Of a stretch of DNA of 64,000 bases, positions 1 through 9,338 are shown one piece after another (positions within the stretch are counted from its first letter, which is position 1; every line of letters starts with the position of its first letter). A program made the translations under genes and the position numbers. Location of the stretch: positions 1 through 64,000 of the forward strand of contig JBJEIY010000037.1 in NCBI GenBank assembly GCA_051877515.1, in the 5' to 3' direction. The DNA is from XBB1006 sp051877515. Lineage in GTDB: Bacteria; Bacillota; Clostridia; Lachnospirales; Lachnospiraceae. The notes below the pieces were generated by a model. It did not search any database, was not told where the DNA came from, and was given only the letters and a program-made list of their open reading frames with translations.

Positions 1-54
1 TCATGAAGTTCAACATCAATTCAAGGGGTTTACACAAAATAGTTTACACTCTCG
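1..54. mobile_element. Probable terminal end of an IS256-like insertion sequence (partial, cut by window edge)
   Basis: Positions 33-54 carry two spaced copies of GTTTACAC (33-40 and 43-50). Read on the minus strand the end is GAGAGTGTAAACTATTTTGT, which from memory is like the terminal inverted repeats of IS256/Mutator-type elements in Clostridia. The neighbouring coding frame (44-178) runs straight into this motif and stops inside it, as expected for an insertion. No transposase and no second end are visible because the element would lie left of position 1. The exact boundary near 54 is a guess. Confidence 0.4.
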
Positions 55-178
55 ATAAAAAACCGGCTATGACCGCAAGCGTCAATCCGCTGATTCCAAT
101 CATGACCAGCAATCGAAACAACCTCTCCTGCCGGTCCAGGCTGACATCCCCTATACTCTGAAGCATTTTTTTTATCAT
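44..178 (-). pseudogene. N-terminal fragment of a membrane signalling protein, truncated after 44 codons
   Basis: The ATG at 178-176 overlaps the stop of the upstream hybrid kinase in a TAATG arrangement, so this should be the next gene of the same operon. Only 44 residues are encoded. They comprise a short amphipathic segment (LDRQERLFRLL) followed by one hydrophobic helix, residues about 21-41, and then a TAA within the presumed IS end. The start resembles that of multi-domain sensor proteins with an N-terminal membrane anchor (histidine kinase or diguanylate cyclase type), but no catalytic domain is present. I read it as a gene broken by the element at the window edge. A genuine 44-aa membrane peptide is the less likely alternative. 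Confidence 0.45.
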
Positions 179-2961
179 TACGCTTCACCACCTTTCACAC
201 TGTCCAGCAACGCTTCCAATTTTTCCGAAGCTGCTCCCAGCTCAAAGTCCTCCACATCCTGTCTGACACCGCAAAGAAGACCTGATACTGTTTTTCCCAG
301 GTATACCAATCCTTCCATCTCTGAAATAGCCGACTCTGCCCTATCCGCTTCAAATGTATCAAGACATTCCTTTAAGTTTCTAAATCTTTCAAGCAGTTCA
401 TCCCGGGATATTTCTATACCACATTGCTCTTTCTCCTGCAAAGCGTCCTCTTCACCTGTTCCCAGCACATCTTGAATTTTCTGCACCGTTTCATGATAAT
501 GGTCCAGTAACCGGCTATGGTGCTGTCTGATGTAATCTGCCTCGTGATTCTTTGCTGCTTCCTCTAACATCCTTGCCTTTTCGGAAACGGAGTGTGCACC
601 AATAGTTTTTGCAGTACTCTTTAACGCATGAACCCGAATCCGGTAATTATCCCAGTCCTCCCGGGCGTAACAATCCTCCAGTTCTGTTTCCTTTTTCACC
701 ACATCCTGTACGAACCTGACCAAAAGTTGCACATAGAATTTTTCATCACCCCGACAATATTGGAGGCCGGATTTTGTATCCATTCCGGCTTCCTGCAGAA
801 GTGCTACCCTATCTGCCTCTCCGTATTCCATGACGACATCGGTAGCAGCATTTTGCTCAACCGCCGCAGGCAGCACATTGGATTCTCCTTCGCCAATGGC
901 GTCATCCCAGTCAACATATTGGATCTTATACTTTGGCAATGTTTTACGAATTGCACGCTCCAACTCAAAAGTTTCGATCGGTTTGGAAACAAACTCATCG
1001 AAACCTTCGTGTAAAAACATCTCTCTTGCACCACTGACTGCATTTGCTGTAAGTGCAATGATGGTAAGTTCCCGTCCTGTATCCGTATCAATTTTTCGAA
1101 GAAACTTTAATGTCTCGACGCCATCCATTTCCGGCATCATATGGTCAAGGAACACCAGATCAAACTCTTCATTTTCACAAAGTGCAAGGGCTTCCCTTCC
1201 ACTTCCCGCTGTTTTGACCTTCATCTGATATCCTTTTAAAATCTCCTCCGCAACCAACAGATTCATTGGTTCATCATCTACAACCAGCACGCTGACACCC
1301 GGACAGATCATCCTTTTTTTGTTAAAAATATTACCCGGATCCGGTCCATTTGCATTCAACAGATTCGCCACTGAAAAACTGTAAAATGGTTTTTGAAGAT
1401 GTCGGAGTCTGCTGTTCTTTGCAAGAGTAACGTGGGAATCTGCCACGATAACAACTTCTATATCACTATCCAGGTTTTCAAAATACTCGGGTGCCTCTTC
1501 ATACTCTTCCTGTCCAATAAACAGGTGGGTCAGCCGACATGCAAGAATGAGTTTTTCCAGCTCTTCCCTGTTGGATACTCTATGTAACGGAATCTCCAGT
1601 CCACGAACCAGATTTTTAATCATTTCGTTGTAGTAGTCTCTTACCTTCGGCACAGTATATTTTTCCGGTCTTAAGAAACAAGCCAGACACAAGTTTTCCC
1701 GTTCTTCTACCGCCATACTCGCAGATTCATCGGATACTTTCTGCGGAATGCTGACAGACACAATGGTACCGTTGTCAACATCGCTTTCAATCAGCATAAA
1801 TCCTTCCATTGCAGAAACCATTCCGTATACGATGGAAAGTCCTAACCCCAGTCCCCCGGCTTTTCGGTTTCTTCCGCCATCGGACTGATAAAATCTCTCT
1901 TGGATCCTTCCAAGATGTTCTTCCTCTATACCGATTCCCGTATCACATACATTGATGCAAAGATTGACACCATATGTTTTGGGTATCGTATAGACTCTGA
2001 CATAAATACCACCCTTTTTCGTAAATTTAAGTGCATTATCAATCAGATGCATTAAAATCTTTCCGATTTTTCTACCATCTCCAAGAAGAGCAGCCGGTAT
2101 TTTCGCATCAATATCAAAGATCAGTTCCAGATTGCTGTCCTGCATGGATAAGCGGTTTCCGGAAATGATATCATTCACTATCGAGGTAATCATATAAACC
2201 TCTTCACTAACCTTGATTCTTCCGGCATCAATCTCTGAATAATCCAGAATATCCTCAATCTGACTAAAAAGTCTGTTTCCTGCTTTCTGCACAGAACGGA
2301 TTTCTTTCTTTTTCTCCTCATCCGTCTCATTTTGAAGCATAACTGCTGTAATACCGGTTACCGCATTGATGGGTGTACGAAGCTCATGGGAGACATTTGC
2401 CAGAAAATCCTCTGTTCTGCGATTAATCTCCTGCAGCTCAGCAATTTTCTCATCCATTTCTTTTCTTTCCCTGCTATGCTTAAGAATCATATGCTTTGCC
2501 ACACGACCTGCTCCTAAAACAAGTGCCATGTGCAAAAAGGTTCTTGTAACAGACAGTCTCGTAAGCCCAAATGTCCTGCCTAATACAAAAAGATAATCAT
2601 AACCGATCGTCAAAAAAAAGGTCACAACACATACTTGAACAAGGCTGTATATCTCCGTGGTGGTATACAGCAGGACGATTCCGATCATGACAGGCGCAAG
2701 GTCATAAACACTTGTCTTATGTATTCCATAAAAGAAAAATGCCAGCATGGTCAGCGTTAAATATATCCCTAATCGATTTTGTGCAGAAAACCGTTCTGTA
2801 ATATGAATGAACCAGCTGGCTGCCACCCCTAAAAGCAGTAGCGTAACTGCACCCATTTCCCATCCTAATAGAATTGACTCTCCCATCAGAAGTATGGAAA
2901 ATGCCGTATAACAAAGCAGTATCACAAAATGGGTTGCCTGCTGTTTTTCCTTATTCTTCAT
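178..2961 (-). CDS. Hybrid sensor histidine kinase (HisKA-HATPase-pseudo-REC-REC-HPt)
   Basis: This is a 927-aa membrane hybrid kinase. The first ~160 residues form about five or six membrane helices with no obvious extracellular domain. A HisKA box follows (ANVSHELRTP, phospho-acceptor His about 192), then HATPase_c with an N-box (HLIDNALKFT) and G-box (GLGLGLSIVYG). Next is a receiver-like stretch without a clear phospho-acceptor Asp, then a complete REC domain (VLVVDDE; acceptor Asp in FLDHMMP), then an HPt domain (His in VHALKSTAKTIG). The start at 2961 is preceded by GGGAGG; the longer frame begins inside the upstream gene. It lies 13 bp after the HD-GYP regulator and overlaps the truncated sensor gene. 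A multistep phosphorelay linked to cyclic-di-GMP turnover is an inference from that neighbourhood. Confidence 0.9.
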   Translation of the reverse strand: MKNKEKQQATHFVILLCYTAFSILLMGESILLGWEMGAVTLLLLGVAASWFIHITERFSAQNRLGIYLTLTMLAFFFYGIHKTSVYDLAPVMIGIVLLYTTTEIYSLVQVCVVTFFLTIGYDYLFVLGRTFGLTRLSVTRTFLHMALVLGAGRVAKHMILKHSRERKEMDEKIAELQEINRRTEDFLANVSHELRTPINAVTGITAVMLQNETDEEKKKEIRSVQKAGNRLFSQIEDILDYSEIDAGRIKVSEEVYMITSIVNDIISGNRLSMQDSNLELIFDIDAKIPAALLGDGRKIGKILMHLIDNALKFTKKGGIYVRVYTIPKTYGVNLCINVCDTGIGIEEEHLGRIQERFYQSDGGRNRKAGGLGLGLSIVYGMVSAMEGFMLIESDVDNGTIVSVSIPQKVSDESASMAVEERENLCLACFLRPEKYTVPKVRDYYNEMIKNLVRGLEIPLHRVSNREELEKLILACRLTHLFIGQEEYEEAPEYFENLDSDIEVVIVADSHVTLAKNSRLRHLQKPFYSFSVANLLNANGPDPGNIFNKKRMICPGVSVLVVDDEPMNLLVAEEILKGYQMKVKTAGSGREALALCENEEFDLVFLDHMMPEMDGVETLKFLRKIDTDTGRELTIIALTANAVSGAREMFLHEGFDEFVSKPIETFELERAIRKTLPKYKIQYVDWDDAIGEGESNVLPAAVEQNAATDVVMEYGEADRVALLQEAGMDTKSGLQYCRGDEKFYVQLLVRFVQDVVKKETELEDCYAREDWDNYRIRVHALKSTAKTIGAHSVSEKARMLEEAAKNHEADYIRQHHSRLLDHYHETVQKIQDVLGTGEEDALQEKEQCGIEISRDELLERFRNLKECLDTFEADRAESAISEMEGLVYLGKTVSGLLCGVRQDVEDFELGAASEKLEALLDSVKGGEA

Positions 2962-2974
2962 AGAATCCTCCCTC

Positions 2975-4000
2975 TTACTTCTCTCGCATCTGATACTCGG
3001 TATCCTCATCGATCATGGACAACATGATTTCTGCATAAACCGGGTCAAACTGCACTCCCATCCCCTTCGCGATCTCTTCGCGGATATGCATCTGGGGAAG
3101 CACATCACGGTAGCTTCTCTTGGAACTCATGGTATCATAAGCATCGGCAACTGCTATGATACGCGCTTCCATGGGTATATCTTCTCCCGCTATACCGTCC
3201 GGATATCCGCTGCCGTCAAAAAACTCATGATGCCATTTGGTGCCTGTAGACAGTTTTGGAAATTCCGTAATGTTCTGCACTATTTGTGCACCAATCAGCG
3301 GATGGGATTTGATGATCTCATATTCTTCCTCCGTCAGCTTTGTGGGTTTGTTAATAATGGAATCCGGAATGCCGATTTTCCCTACATCATGGAGCAATGC
3401 CATCAGGTAAATATCGGTTTGTGCTTTTTCAGATAAACCCGCCCGTGCCGCAATCTCTTTTGCATAATCTGCTACTCTTGTGGAATGTCCTCTTGTATAG
3501 GAGTCCTTTGCATCAATTGCCCCGGACAGTGTTTTTACGATCTGGAGAGAAATTTTCTCCAGCTTCTCGCTCTGCGCCCGCACTTCCTGCGTTTTCTTTT
3601 CCACTTCACGGGACAGGTCCGTCTGAAGCCGAACCAGTTCCAATATATGTCTGACACGAAGCAACAGCACTTCTGCCACGAACGGTTTCTTTATAAAATC
3701 CATGGCACCGGCCTCTAATCCCCTGGTCTCTGCCTCGAAATCGTCATCGGCTGTCAGAAAAATAACCGGAATGTCTGCCGTCATTTCATTTTTCTTGATT
3801 GCAGCAATCACTTCAAAGCCATTCATTCCCGGCATATGAATATCCAGTAAGATCAAATCCGGTTTATTCTGCTGCAGAAACTTAATGGCATCTTCTCCCG
3901 ACTTCAGACAACTCGCGCGCATTTGTGCTTCACTTAATATGCGGCTTGCCATTTTTAGATTTGCCGCATCATCATCCACTACCAAAATCCAATCACTCAT
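2975..4000 (-). CDS. Response regulator with HD-GYP phosphodiesterase output domain
   Basis: The 341-aa protein has an N-terminal REC domain (VVDDD at residues 8-12, phospho-acceptor Asp53 in LLDIHMPGMNG, conserved Lys in IKKPF). A coiled-coil linker follows (about 125-155), then an HD-GYP domain with LLHDVGKIGIPD and the HHEFFDGSGYPDG signature. In the RpfG family this domain hydrolyses cyclic-di-GMP; both metal-binding motifs are intact here. The start at 4000 has AAAGGA seven bases upstream; an in-frame extension to 4063 has no ribosome binding site. It is the first gene of a probable operon with the hybrid kinase, 13 bp downstream, its likely partner. Target and signal are unknown. Confidence 0.93.
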   Translation of the reverse strand: MSDWILVVDDDAANLKMASRILSEAQMRASCLKSGEDAIKFLQQNKPDLILLDIHMPGMNGFEVIAAIKKNEMTADIPVIFLTADDDFEAETRGLEAGAMDFIKKPFVAEVLLLRVRHILELVRLQTDLSREVEKKTQEVRAQSEKLEKISLQIVKTLSGAIDAKDSYTRGHSTRVADYAKEIAARAGLSEKAQTDIYLMALLHDVGKIGIPDSIINKPTKLTEEEYEIIKSHPLIGAQIVQNITEFPKLSTGTKWHHEFFDGSGYPDGIAGEDIPMEARIIAVADAYDTMSSKRSYRDVLPQMHIREEIAKGMGVQFDPVYAEIMLSMIDEDTEYQMREK

Positions 4001-4083
4001 GTATTTTCCTTTCATCCACATGTATCTTACAAGCTTTGTTTCAAAAATCTTATCATATTCCAATCATTCTGACAATATGACAC

Positions 4084-4122
4084 AAAGCGACCGTTTTCTA
4101 TAAAATAGCTAACGGTCGCTTT
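4084..4122 (-). terminator. Hairpin terminator after the 1045-aa surface protein gene
   Basis: A 12-bp perfect inverted repeat (4084-4095 with 4111-4122, core AGCGACCGTT/AACGGTCGCT) holds a smaller inner stem. It lies between the stop at 4184 and the HD-GYP gene. The trailing T-run on the minus strand is short (CGCTTTGTG), so termination may be partial. Confidence 0.65.
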
Positions 4123-4183
4123 CGTTCATGACAAGTAAGGCTGCTTGCAGACTCGTCTTGTATTCAATTTATGTTTTCCTTTG

Positions 4184-7100
4184 CTATCCGATACTGGTAA
4201 ACAGATAATCCTTGGAAGTTCCGTCTATAAAGGTAATTTTAACCACTGCACATCCTTTGTTCAGAGTTCCCATTTCTACCTTGGTGATTCCCGGCTGGTT
4301 CAGTGCCCAGATGGCCTGCTCTGCCTGTTCCACCGTAGCATATTTTGTCTGGAAAAATTCCTCCGTCAGGACTGATTTTGCCTGTTCTGTCTTCTGGGTG
4401 TTGCTGGTCCGTCCTTTGTAAGTAAACTGCATTGCCTGTTTCACCGTGCAGTTTCCGAAGGTTGCCGCTACATATAACACAACCGTGCTTCCCTTGGTTC
4501 CTGTGATCTGCACGTCATTGGTATTATTGCCGGTAATCTTCTCTACACTTCCTTCTGTGACGGAGACCTGGTATTTGATTCCCGATGTGTCAAATCCTCT
4601 GGTATGTCCGTACTGATCCAGTACCTTGAAACCACGCAGAAGATCTGTTGCATTGATCAGGGTATCACTATCCGTATCCGGGAAGCTTAAAGTGTTTTCC
4701 GCATCTGCTGCTTCAATGGAACTAAGTGCTCTGTCCTTGTTGGAATACTGGTATTTTGCTGTCTGCACAACCGAACCGGTGGTGGTATTCACCGATACCT
4801 CAATGCTTCCTGTCCTTGTAACAATTCCGTCTGCCAGAGTAATGGTCTGGAAGGTATCGTTTGTAATGACGAACTGGCTGGAAGGAATTCGGAATTCCAC
4901 GTCATCAATACTTCCATACACTTCGATCATATCCTTTGTCACGCCGGAAGACTTTGCCTCTGTTTCCACTTCCACCGGATATCCGTCATGAATGGATTTA
5001 ATAGTTATGCCGGTAATTTCCATGGTATCCACCGCAGAAATCTCTACGGCACAATCAGCCGTTTCCGCTGTCATGGTAGGTTTCAGTCCCAGATAGAGAA
5101 TTCCGCTGCCCTTTGTCATTGCCTCCATCTCATACCGTTCTGTACCATCATATTCAAAGTTCTGTGCCAGTGTAGCAACCTTCTTTTCCACAAAGGCCTT
5201 CTCTGTCTTGTTACTAACAATACAGTAAATCTCTTTCGCCGTTGGGAAGTAGGTCTGTTCTTCCGTCATTCTGTTTCCATACTGATCCAGCACAATAAGA
5301 TCCTTGGTCGCAAACCCCAGTTTCTCTCCCACTGCACATGCAAGGGCTCCTCCCTTTATACCGGAGATCTTCTCCGGTTGTCTTGCTGTGCTTACTTTGA
5401 TGGAAGTGGTCTGTAAAAGAGTATCGCTGCTGCCCACGTTTCCGATCATGGTAATTCCGCGGCTTACCGTTTTCTTGTTATTTTCATCCTTATATCCTGT
5501 AGTTGCGGGTATATAAATCAATGAGGCGCTTCCGTCCGCATTTCTTTCCCACTGAAGCTTGCTGCTGCCTTCCGCACAGGTAAACGCCACCAGCTTGCTC
5601 AGAATATCATATTTTGTAATCGCCTTTCCATCTGTTCCGATGATCTCGTAGTCCAGTTCATTTCTGTCCTCTGCATAAACCGTACCACGGGCCTCAATGA
5701 ACATGCTCTTAACTGCCTTACTTCCCTGCACAGAAATCAGCTCGTTTGCCACCATACCGGTATTACTGTTAACAATAATGAGCCGTAAGTCGCCTTCCTT
5801 CGCCGTAGCTGTACTGTCTGTACCGGACAGTTTGATGGCAGGATATTCCTGACCGTCTATAATAGCTGTTGTCATATTCTCTTTCGTCAAAAGATTTCCC
5901 GCAACGGTCACATTGGTCAATGCCGGTGATGCAGTAATGGTCAGCTTCGAGCTTTCATTCAGCAATGCCGCCAGATCCATACTCACACCGTACTGATTAA
6001 CCGCTTCAAATACCAGCGCATAATCAGAAATGGTATCTCCCACTACCAGTTCTTCCATGACAGCCGTATTCATATTGTAAAAGCCTTTAAAAGTCATGGT
6101 TTTCACGGAAGCCGCCAGGGAATAAGTTACCTGATTTGTAGAAGCTGCTGCCGCCTTGCTGTCCATCAGTGCAATGGTTCCTGTTGTTCCCCATACTGCT
6201 TTGGACAGAGGAATATCGTATACATAGATGATTCCATCCTGTTTTTCGGTAGCATTTCTTCTGGCAAGGGCTTTTCCGAATGTGGTTGTGACTACCAGTT
6301 CACCCGGCTGATCCATTCGTTCCCCATACTGGTTCAACGCCTGGTATCCGATCTCTGCTGTCGCAGTAGTAGTTTTACCGGTTTCCGCGAGATTCGAACC
6401 CAGTGTCCTTAAGGTTGTCAGGGTTTCATCCTGTGCCGTCACATACTGTTCCTGGTTCTTTGCCTCCACACTGTAGACACCTGCTGTCAGCTTGTCTGCT
6501 ACTGTGATCACAGCCGATGATCCTGAGATCTCCACCTGACTGATCTTCACCTGCGCATTGGATTTCTTTACGGAAAAATCCGATGCCGTATAGATTCCAC
6601 TGATATTTCTATCGTAATACACCGTAAGTTTTCTTGCACCGGTTACCTGAACATCTTCTAATTCCGGCTCCCTACTCTCAACCTTTACCGTACAGACTGC
6701 CACATGACCGTTACAGGTTGCCATAATGTCCGTCTCGCCGGCCGATACTGCCGTAACCACACCCTCTTCCACGGTTGCCACATCTGTGTCAGAGGATTCC
6801 CATGTAATCGTACTGGTTGCATAGGAAGGGGATTTTTTGGTTTCCAGAGTATACTCGTCCCCCTCTACCATCGACAGGCTATCCTGACTCAACGTGATCT
6901 TGCTGGCCGGGTAATAGACAAACACATTTTTTGTGGATGAGCTGCCCACCTTCTTCTTTGTACTGGTACTATAGGTTTTTAAGGTCAGCACATAGCGTTT
7001 TCCTACCACCTTCTTGTTGGTAACGCTTAAGGTTATGGTTTTTCCCGTTCCTGTAATCTTAGTGGAACTCTTAATGGTCTTCGTTCCCTGCTTAACGGTT

Positions 7101-7321
7101 ACACCTTTTGCTGCTGTTCCGGTAACAGTAAGCTTCGCATACTGCCCCTTCTTCAGATTCTTGATCTTGTAACTTGCCGTTGTACCTGCCTTGACGCTGG
7201 TGCTTCCCGTAAGTGTCGCATTGGATGCTGCCTGAGTTGTCATTACCGGACTAAATACGGCAGTAGCCAGAACCGCTAAGGTAAGTACCGCACAAAGCAG
7301 TCTGCTTTGCATCTTTTTCAT
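4184..7321 (-). CDS. Large exported S-layer-like protein with Big_2 and repeated Ig-like modules
   Basis: The 1045-aa protein starts with a signal peptide (MKKMQSRLL..., hydrophobic core 9-27, probable cleavage after TTQA near 31). A basic beta-rich segment covers about 35-130. A Big_2 Ig-like domain follows at about 140-214 (ITLSQDSLSMVEGDEY start, ITWESSD core), then an SbsA-like Ig segment (about 220-300). At least four later modules are marked by a (V/L)DQYG or NQYG turn. No LPxTG motif, SLH domain or membrane anchor is present, so attachment to the wall is unexplained. The start at 7321 follows AGGAGG; it has its own promoter (7396-7424), so it is separate from the six-gene cluster upstream. 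The role is probably structural or adhesive; no enzymatic motif was seen. Confidence 0.8.
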   Translation of the reverse strand: MKKMQSRLLCAVLTLAVLATAVFSPVMTTQAASNATLTGSTSVKAGTTASYKIKNLKKGQYAKLTVTGTAAKGVTVKQGTKTIKSSTKITGTGKTITLSVTNKKVVGKRYVLTLKTYSTSTKKKVGSSSTKNVFVYYPASKITLSQDSLSMVEGDEYTLETKKSPSYATSTITWESSDTDVATVEEGVVTAVSAGETDIMATCNGHVAVCTVKVESREPELEDVQVTGARKLTVYYDRNISGIYTASDFSVKKSNAQVKISQVEISGSSAVITVADKLTAGVYSVEAKNQEQYVTAQDETLTTLRTLGSNLAETGKTTTATAEIGYQALNQYGERMDQPGELVVTTTFGKALARRNATEKQDGIIYVYDIPLSKAVWGTTGTIALMDSKAAAASTNQVTYSLAASVKTMTFKGFYNMNTAVMEELVVGDTISDYALVFEAVNQYGVSMDLAALLNESSKLTITASPALTNVTVAGNLLTKENMTTAIIDGQEYPAIKLSGTDSTATAKEGDLRLIIVNSNTGMVANELISVQGSKAVKSMFIEARGTVYAEDRNELDYEIIGTDGKAITKYDILSKLVAFTCAEGSSKLQWERNADGSASLIYIPATTGYKDENNKKTVSRGITMIGNVGSSDTLLQTTSIKVSTARQPEKISGIKGGALACAVGEKLGFATKDLIVLDQYGNRMTEEQTYFPTAKEIYCIVSNKTEKAFVEKKVATLAQNFEYDGTERYEMEAMTKGSGILYLGLKPTMTAETADCAVEISAVDTMEITGITIKSIHDGYPVEVETEAKSSGVTKDMIEVYGSIDDVEFRIPSSQFVITNDTFQTITLADGIVTRTGSIEVSVNTTTGSVVQTAKYQYSNKDRALSSIEAADAENTLSFPDTDSDTLINATDLLRGFKVLDQYGHTRGFDTSGIKYQVSVTEGSVEKITGNNTNDVQITGTKGSTVVLYVAATFGNCTVKQAMQFTYKGRTSNTQKTEQAKSVLTEEFFQTKYATVEQAEQAIWALNQPGITKVEMGTLNKGCAVVKITFIDGTSKDYLFTSIG

Positions 7322-7395
7322 CGGTGGCCCCTCCTGTCTAAATATTACGTTTTCCACAACATGTTCTACATGTCTTTCCATAAAATTACATATTT

Positions 7396-7424
7396 AGTAT
7401 AACACACTACAAATAGTATGTCAT
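7396..7424 (-). promoter_or_regulatory. Sigma-A promoter for the 1045-aa surface protein
   Basis: On the minus strand a -35 ATGACA (7419-7424) and a -10 TATACT (7396-7401) are separated by exactly 17 bp. Each has five of six consensus bases. The predicted transcript starts about 68 nt before the ATG at 7321. Confidence 0.7.
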
Positions 7425-7445
7425 TATGATAATCCATGATAATGC

Positions 7446-7488
7446 AAAAAAACCCCGATCCGCACTCAAAATCAGAGTCGATCGGGGA
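7446..7488 (-). terminator. Intrinsic terminator of the secreted-protein cluster
   Basis: The CCCCGATC/GATCGGGG stem (7453-7460 with 7481-7488 region) has an inner ACTC/GAGT pairing and is followed on the minus strand by seven T (7446-7452). It lies 50 bp after the CAP-SLH gene stop and just before the next promoter. Confidence 0.85.
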
Positions 7489-7537
7489 TTTCCTATTTAC
7501 CATTCATTTTTCTCGTGCACTCACAGCCACGATACCA

Positions 7538-9310
7538 TTACTTCTTATAAGCACCATACAGGAAGTTCGCGATGTCAGCACGGCTACAAACTGCACTGTC
7601 TCCGTTGAATTTGTTATCTCCCGTATTTTGGATCATGCCCTTCTCCTCTGCCCAGGCAACTGCCTTTGCATAAAATACCCAGTCCTCAAAATCCGTAAAG
7701 GTCGTTGCCTTTGTCGGTTCCGGTGATCCCACACTCATCCATACATAGTACAACGCATAGCTCTTTAAGCATACATCGTTGGGATACAACATTCCCCAGT
7801 CAACAAGACCTTTCTCCTGCGCCCACAAAGCCGGTTTATAGAAGGTATCTGTTGATTTTACATCTGTAAACCAGTTTTTCGACTGTGGTGTCGGCGAACC
7901 GTTTGCCTTATACAGATAGGTAAATACATCCCCACGGGTGCAGGATGCTTTCGGCGAAAATTTTGTGCTGTTGATTCCGGTCATGATCTTCTGCTTTACT
8001 ACCCAATCTACAGCTTTTGCATCCTTGGACTCCACATCTGTAAACTTGCTGCCTGTGGATGTGCTACTCTTAATGGTCAGCTTAATCGTTTTTTTCGAGT
8101 TCAGCTTCAGGGTATAGCCGCCACTTACCTTTTTCATGTATGCTGTGTCAAGAGGCAGATAAGATTTTAATCCGGAGCTGTCCTTGCAGATCAGATACTC
8201 ACCTTCCATTTCCTCCACACTGTTAAAGGTTTTCTTGCCGGTGCTGGTGGTATAGGAAGTGATCTTATTTTTTGAGATTGCAAAAACCTGAACCGACTGT
8301 GTCTTGAAACTGGTGATACCGATATAATCATAGTCCTTATTCAGGATATTGGCACGATGAGGCTTACTGTTCATCCATCCATTCATCGCCGCAACAGCCG
8401 TCAGATACTTGGGTGATGTACAGGCAAATATATTCTCGCCTAATCCCGCATTCTCAAAGGAATCGGGAACCGCCGTACGAAAACTCGTCCCGTCCGGTCT
8501 GGTATGCTTCAAGGATGGTTTTTTATTCAACTCTTCGGCACGGATGCAAGTCACTCCCTGAAGTACCGGAACCATCGTCAACAGAGATCGCCCTTCCTTA
8601 AAACGCTCAATATTTACCAGTCGCAGAATCTCCCAATCCGTTTTCGTAACCTCACATTGCTTCTTGGATGGCCGTTTTCGCTCCAGCATCGGGATTTTTT
8701 CATGGAAGCGGAGTTCTTTATCCTTGCCGCCTAATGTCATGGTCATATAGCCGGTAATGCTGCCCTTCTTCTCATAGGTCGCATTCACCTTAGTAAATTT
8801 CGTCCATTTGGCGGTAGTGCCATTCTTTGCTGCAGCAAGCGCTACCTTTAACAGCTCCTCTTCCGTCGTCTTATTAGAAACCTTAACCTGATGCATGGCA
8901 TGAGACATTGCTTCCCAATCTTCCGTGAGTTTTTTTTCATTTGAAGACTGTGCTTTTGGAATCAGCTTCCTTATATTGAGTACCATTCGGTCTGCACCCT
9001 CGGAAATAACAATATTGGCCTCTACCACTCCATAGGTGGTATTTCCGCCGGCCTCCGGTTCTGATGCCGGAGTATTTGTAAAGTCCTTGATCTCCAAAGT
9101 CACCGTACTTCCAGTCGGAAGTGCCTTCTTGGCATACTCTAATATATCTTTTTCCGTGGTATCGTCGCTGGGTGTAAATTTTGCGAAAGCTTTGCTGATC
9201 GAATCATATGCCTTCATCACTCCTTCTGCCGCATAAACCGTTACTGCCGAAAAGATTAGGGTCAGCGTAACCGCCAGTATCAAAAACATTGAAAATCGCC
9301 GTTTTGTCAT
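7538..9310 (-). CDS. Exported CAP-domain protein with three C-terminal SLH domains
   Basis: The 590-aa protein has a signal peptide (about 1-28), then two similar alpha/beta modules (about 35-120 and 140-210). A CAP/SCP domain follows at about 224-350, recognisable from LVNIERF, KHTRPDGTSF and GENIF. At the C-terminus, about 415-590, are three SLH repeats with FTDV...A..W...G and FSP..CTRGD elements. SLH domains bind pyruvylated secondary wall polymers, so this protein is probably held on the cell wall; the CAP domain's function in bacteria is mostly unknown. The start at 9310 has GGAGG eight bases upstream; the gene lies 28 bp after the ricin-lectin gene. It is the last gene of the cluster, directly before a strong terminator. 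Confidence 0.9.
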   Translation of the reverse strand: MTKRRFSMFLILAVTLTLIFSAVTVYAAEGVMKAYDSISKAFAKFTPSDDTTEKDILEYAKKALPTGSTVTLEIKDFTNTPASEPEAGGNTTYGVVEANIVISEGADRMVLNIRKLIPKAQSSNEKKLTEDWEAMSHAMHQVKVSNKTTEEELLKVALAAAKNGTTAKWTKFTKVNATYEKKGSITGYMTMTLGGKDKELRFHEKIPMLERKRPSKKQCEVTKTDWEILRLVNIERFKEGRSLLTMVPVLQGVTCIRAEELNKKPSLKHTRPDGTSFRTAVPDSFENAGLGENIFACTSPKYLTAVAAMNGWMNSKPHRANILNKDYDYIGITSFKTQSVQVFAISKNKITSYTTSTGKKTFNSVEEMEGEYLICKDSSGLKSYLPLDTAYMKKVSGGYTLKLNSKKTIKLTIKSSTSTGSKFTDVESKDAKAVDWVVKQKIMTGINSTKFSPKASCTRGDVFTYLYKANGSPTPQSKNWFTDVKSTDTFYKPALWAQEKGLVDWGMLYPNDVCLKSYALYYVWMSVGSPEPTKATTFTDFEDWVFYAKAVAWAEEKGMIQNTGDNKFNGDSAVCSRADIANFLYGAYKK

Positions 9311-9338
9311 TTCATTTTCCTCCGTAGCCTTTTCGTTG

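Noticed and set aside
4212..4991. Plus-strand frames opposite the large surface protein
   Set aside because: They are antisense shadows of a repetitive, strongly coding minus-strand gene, with no ribosome binding sites and no recognisable domains.
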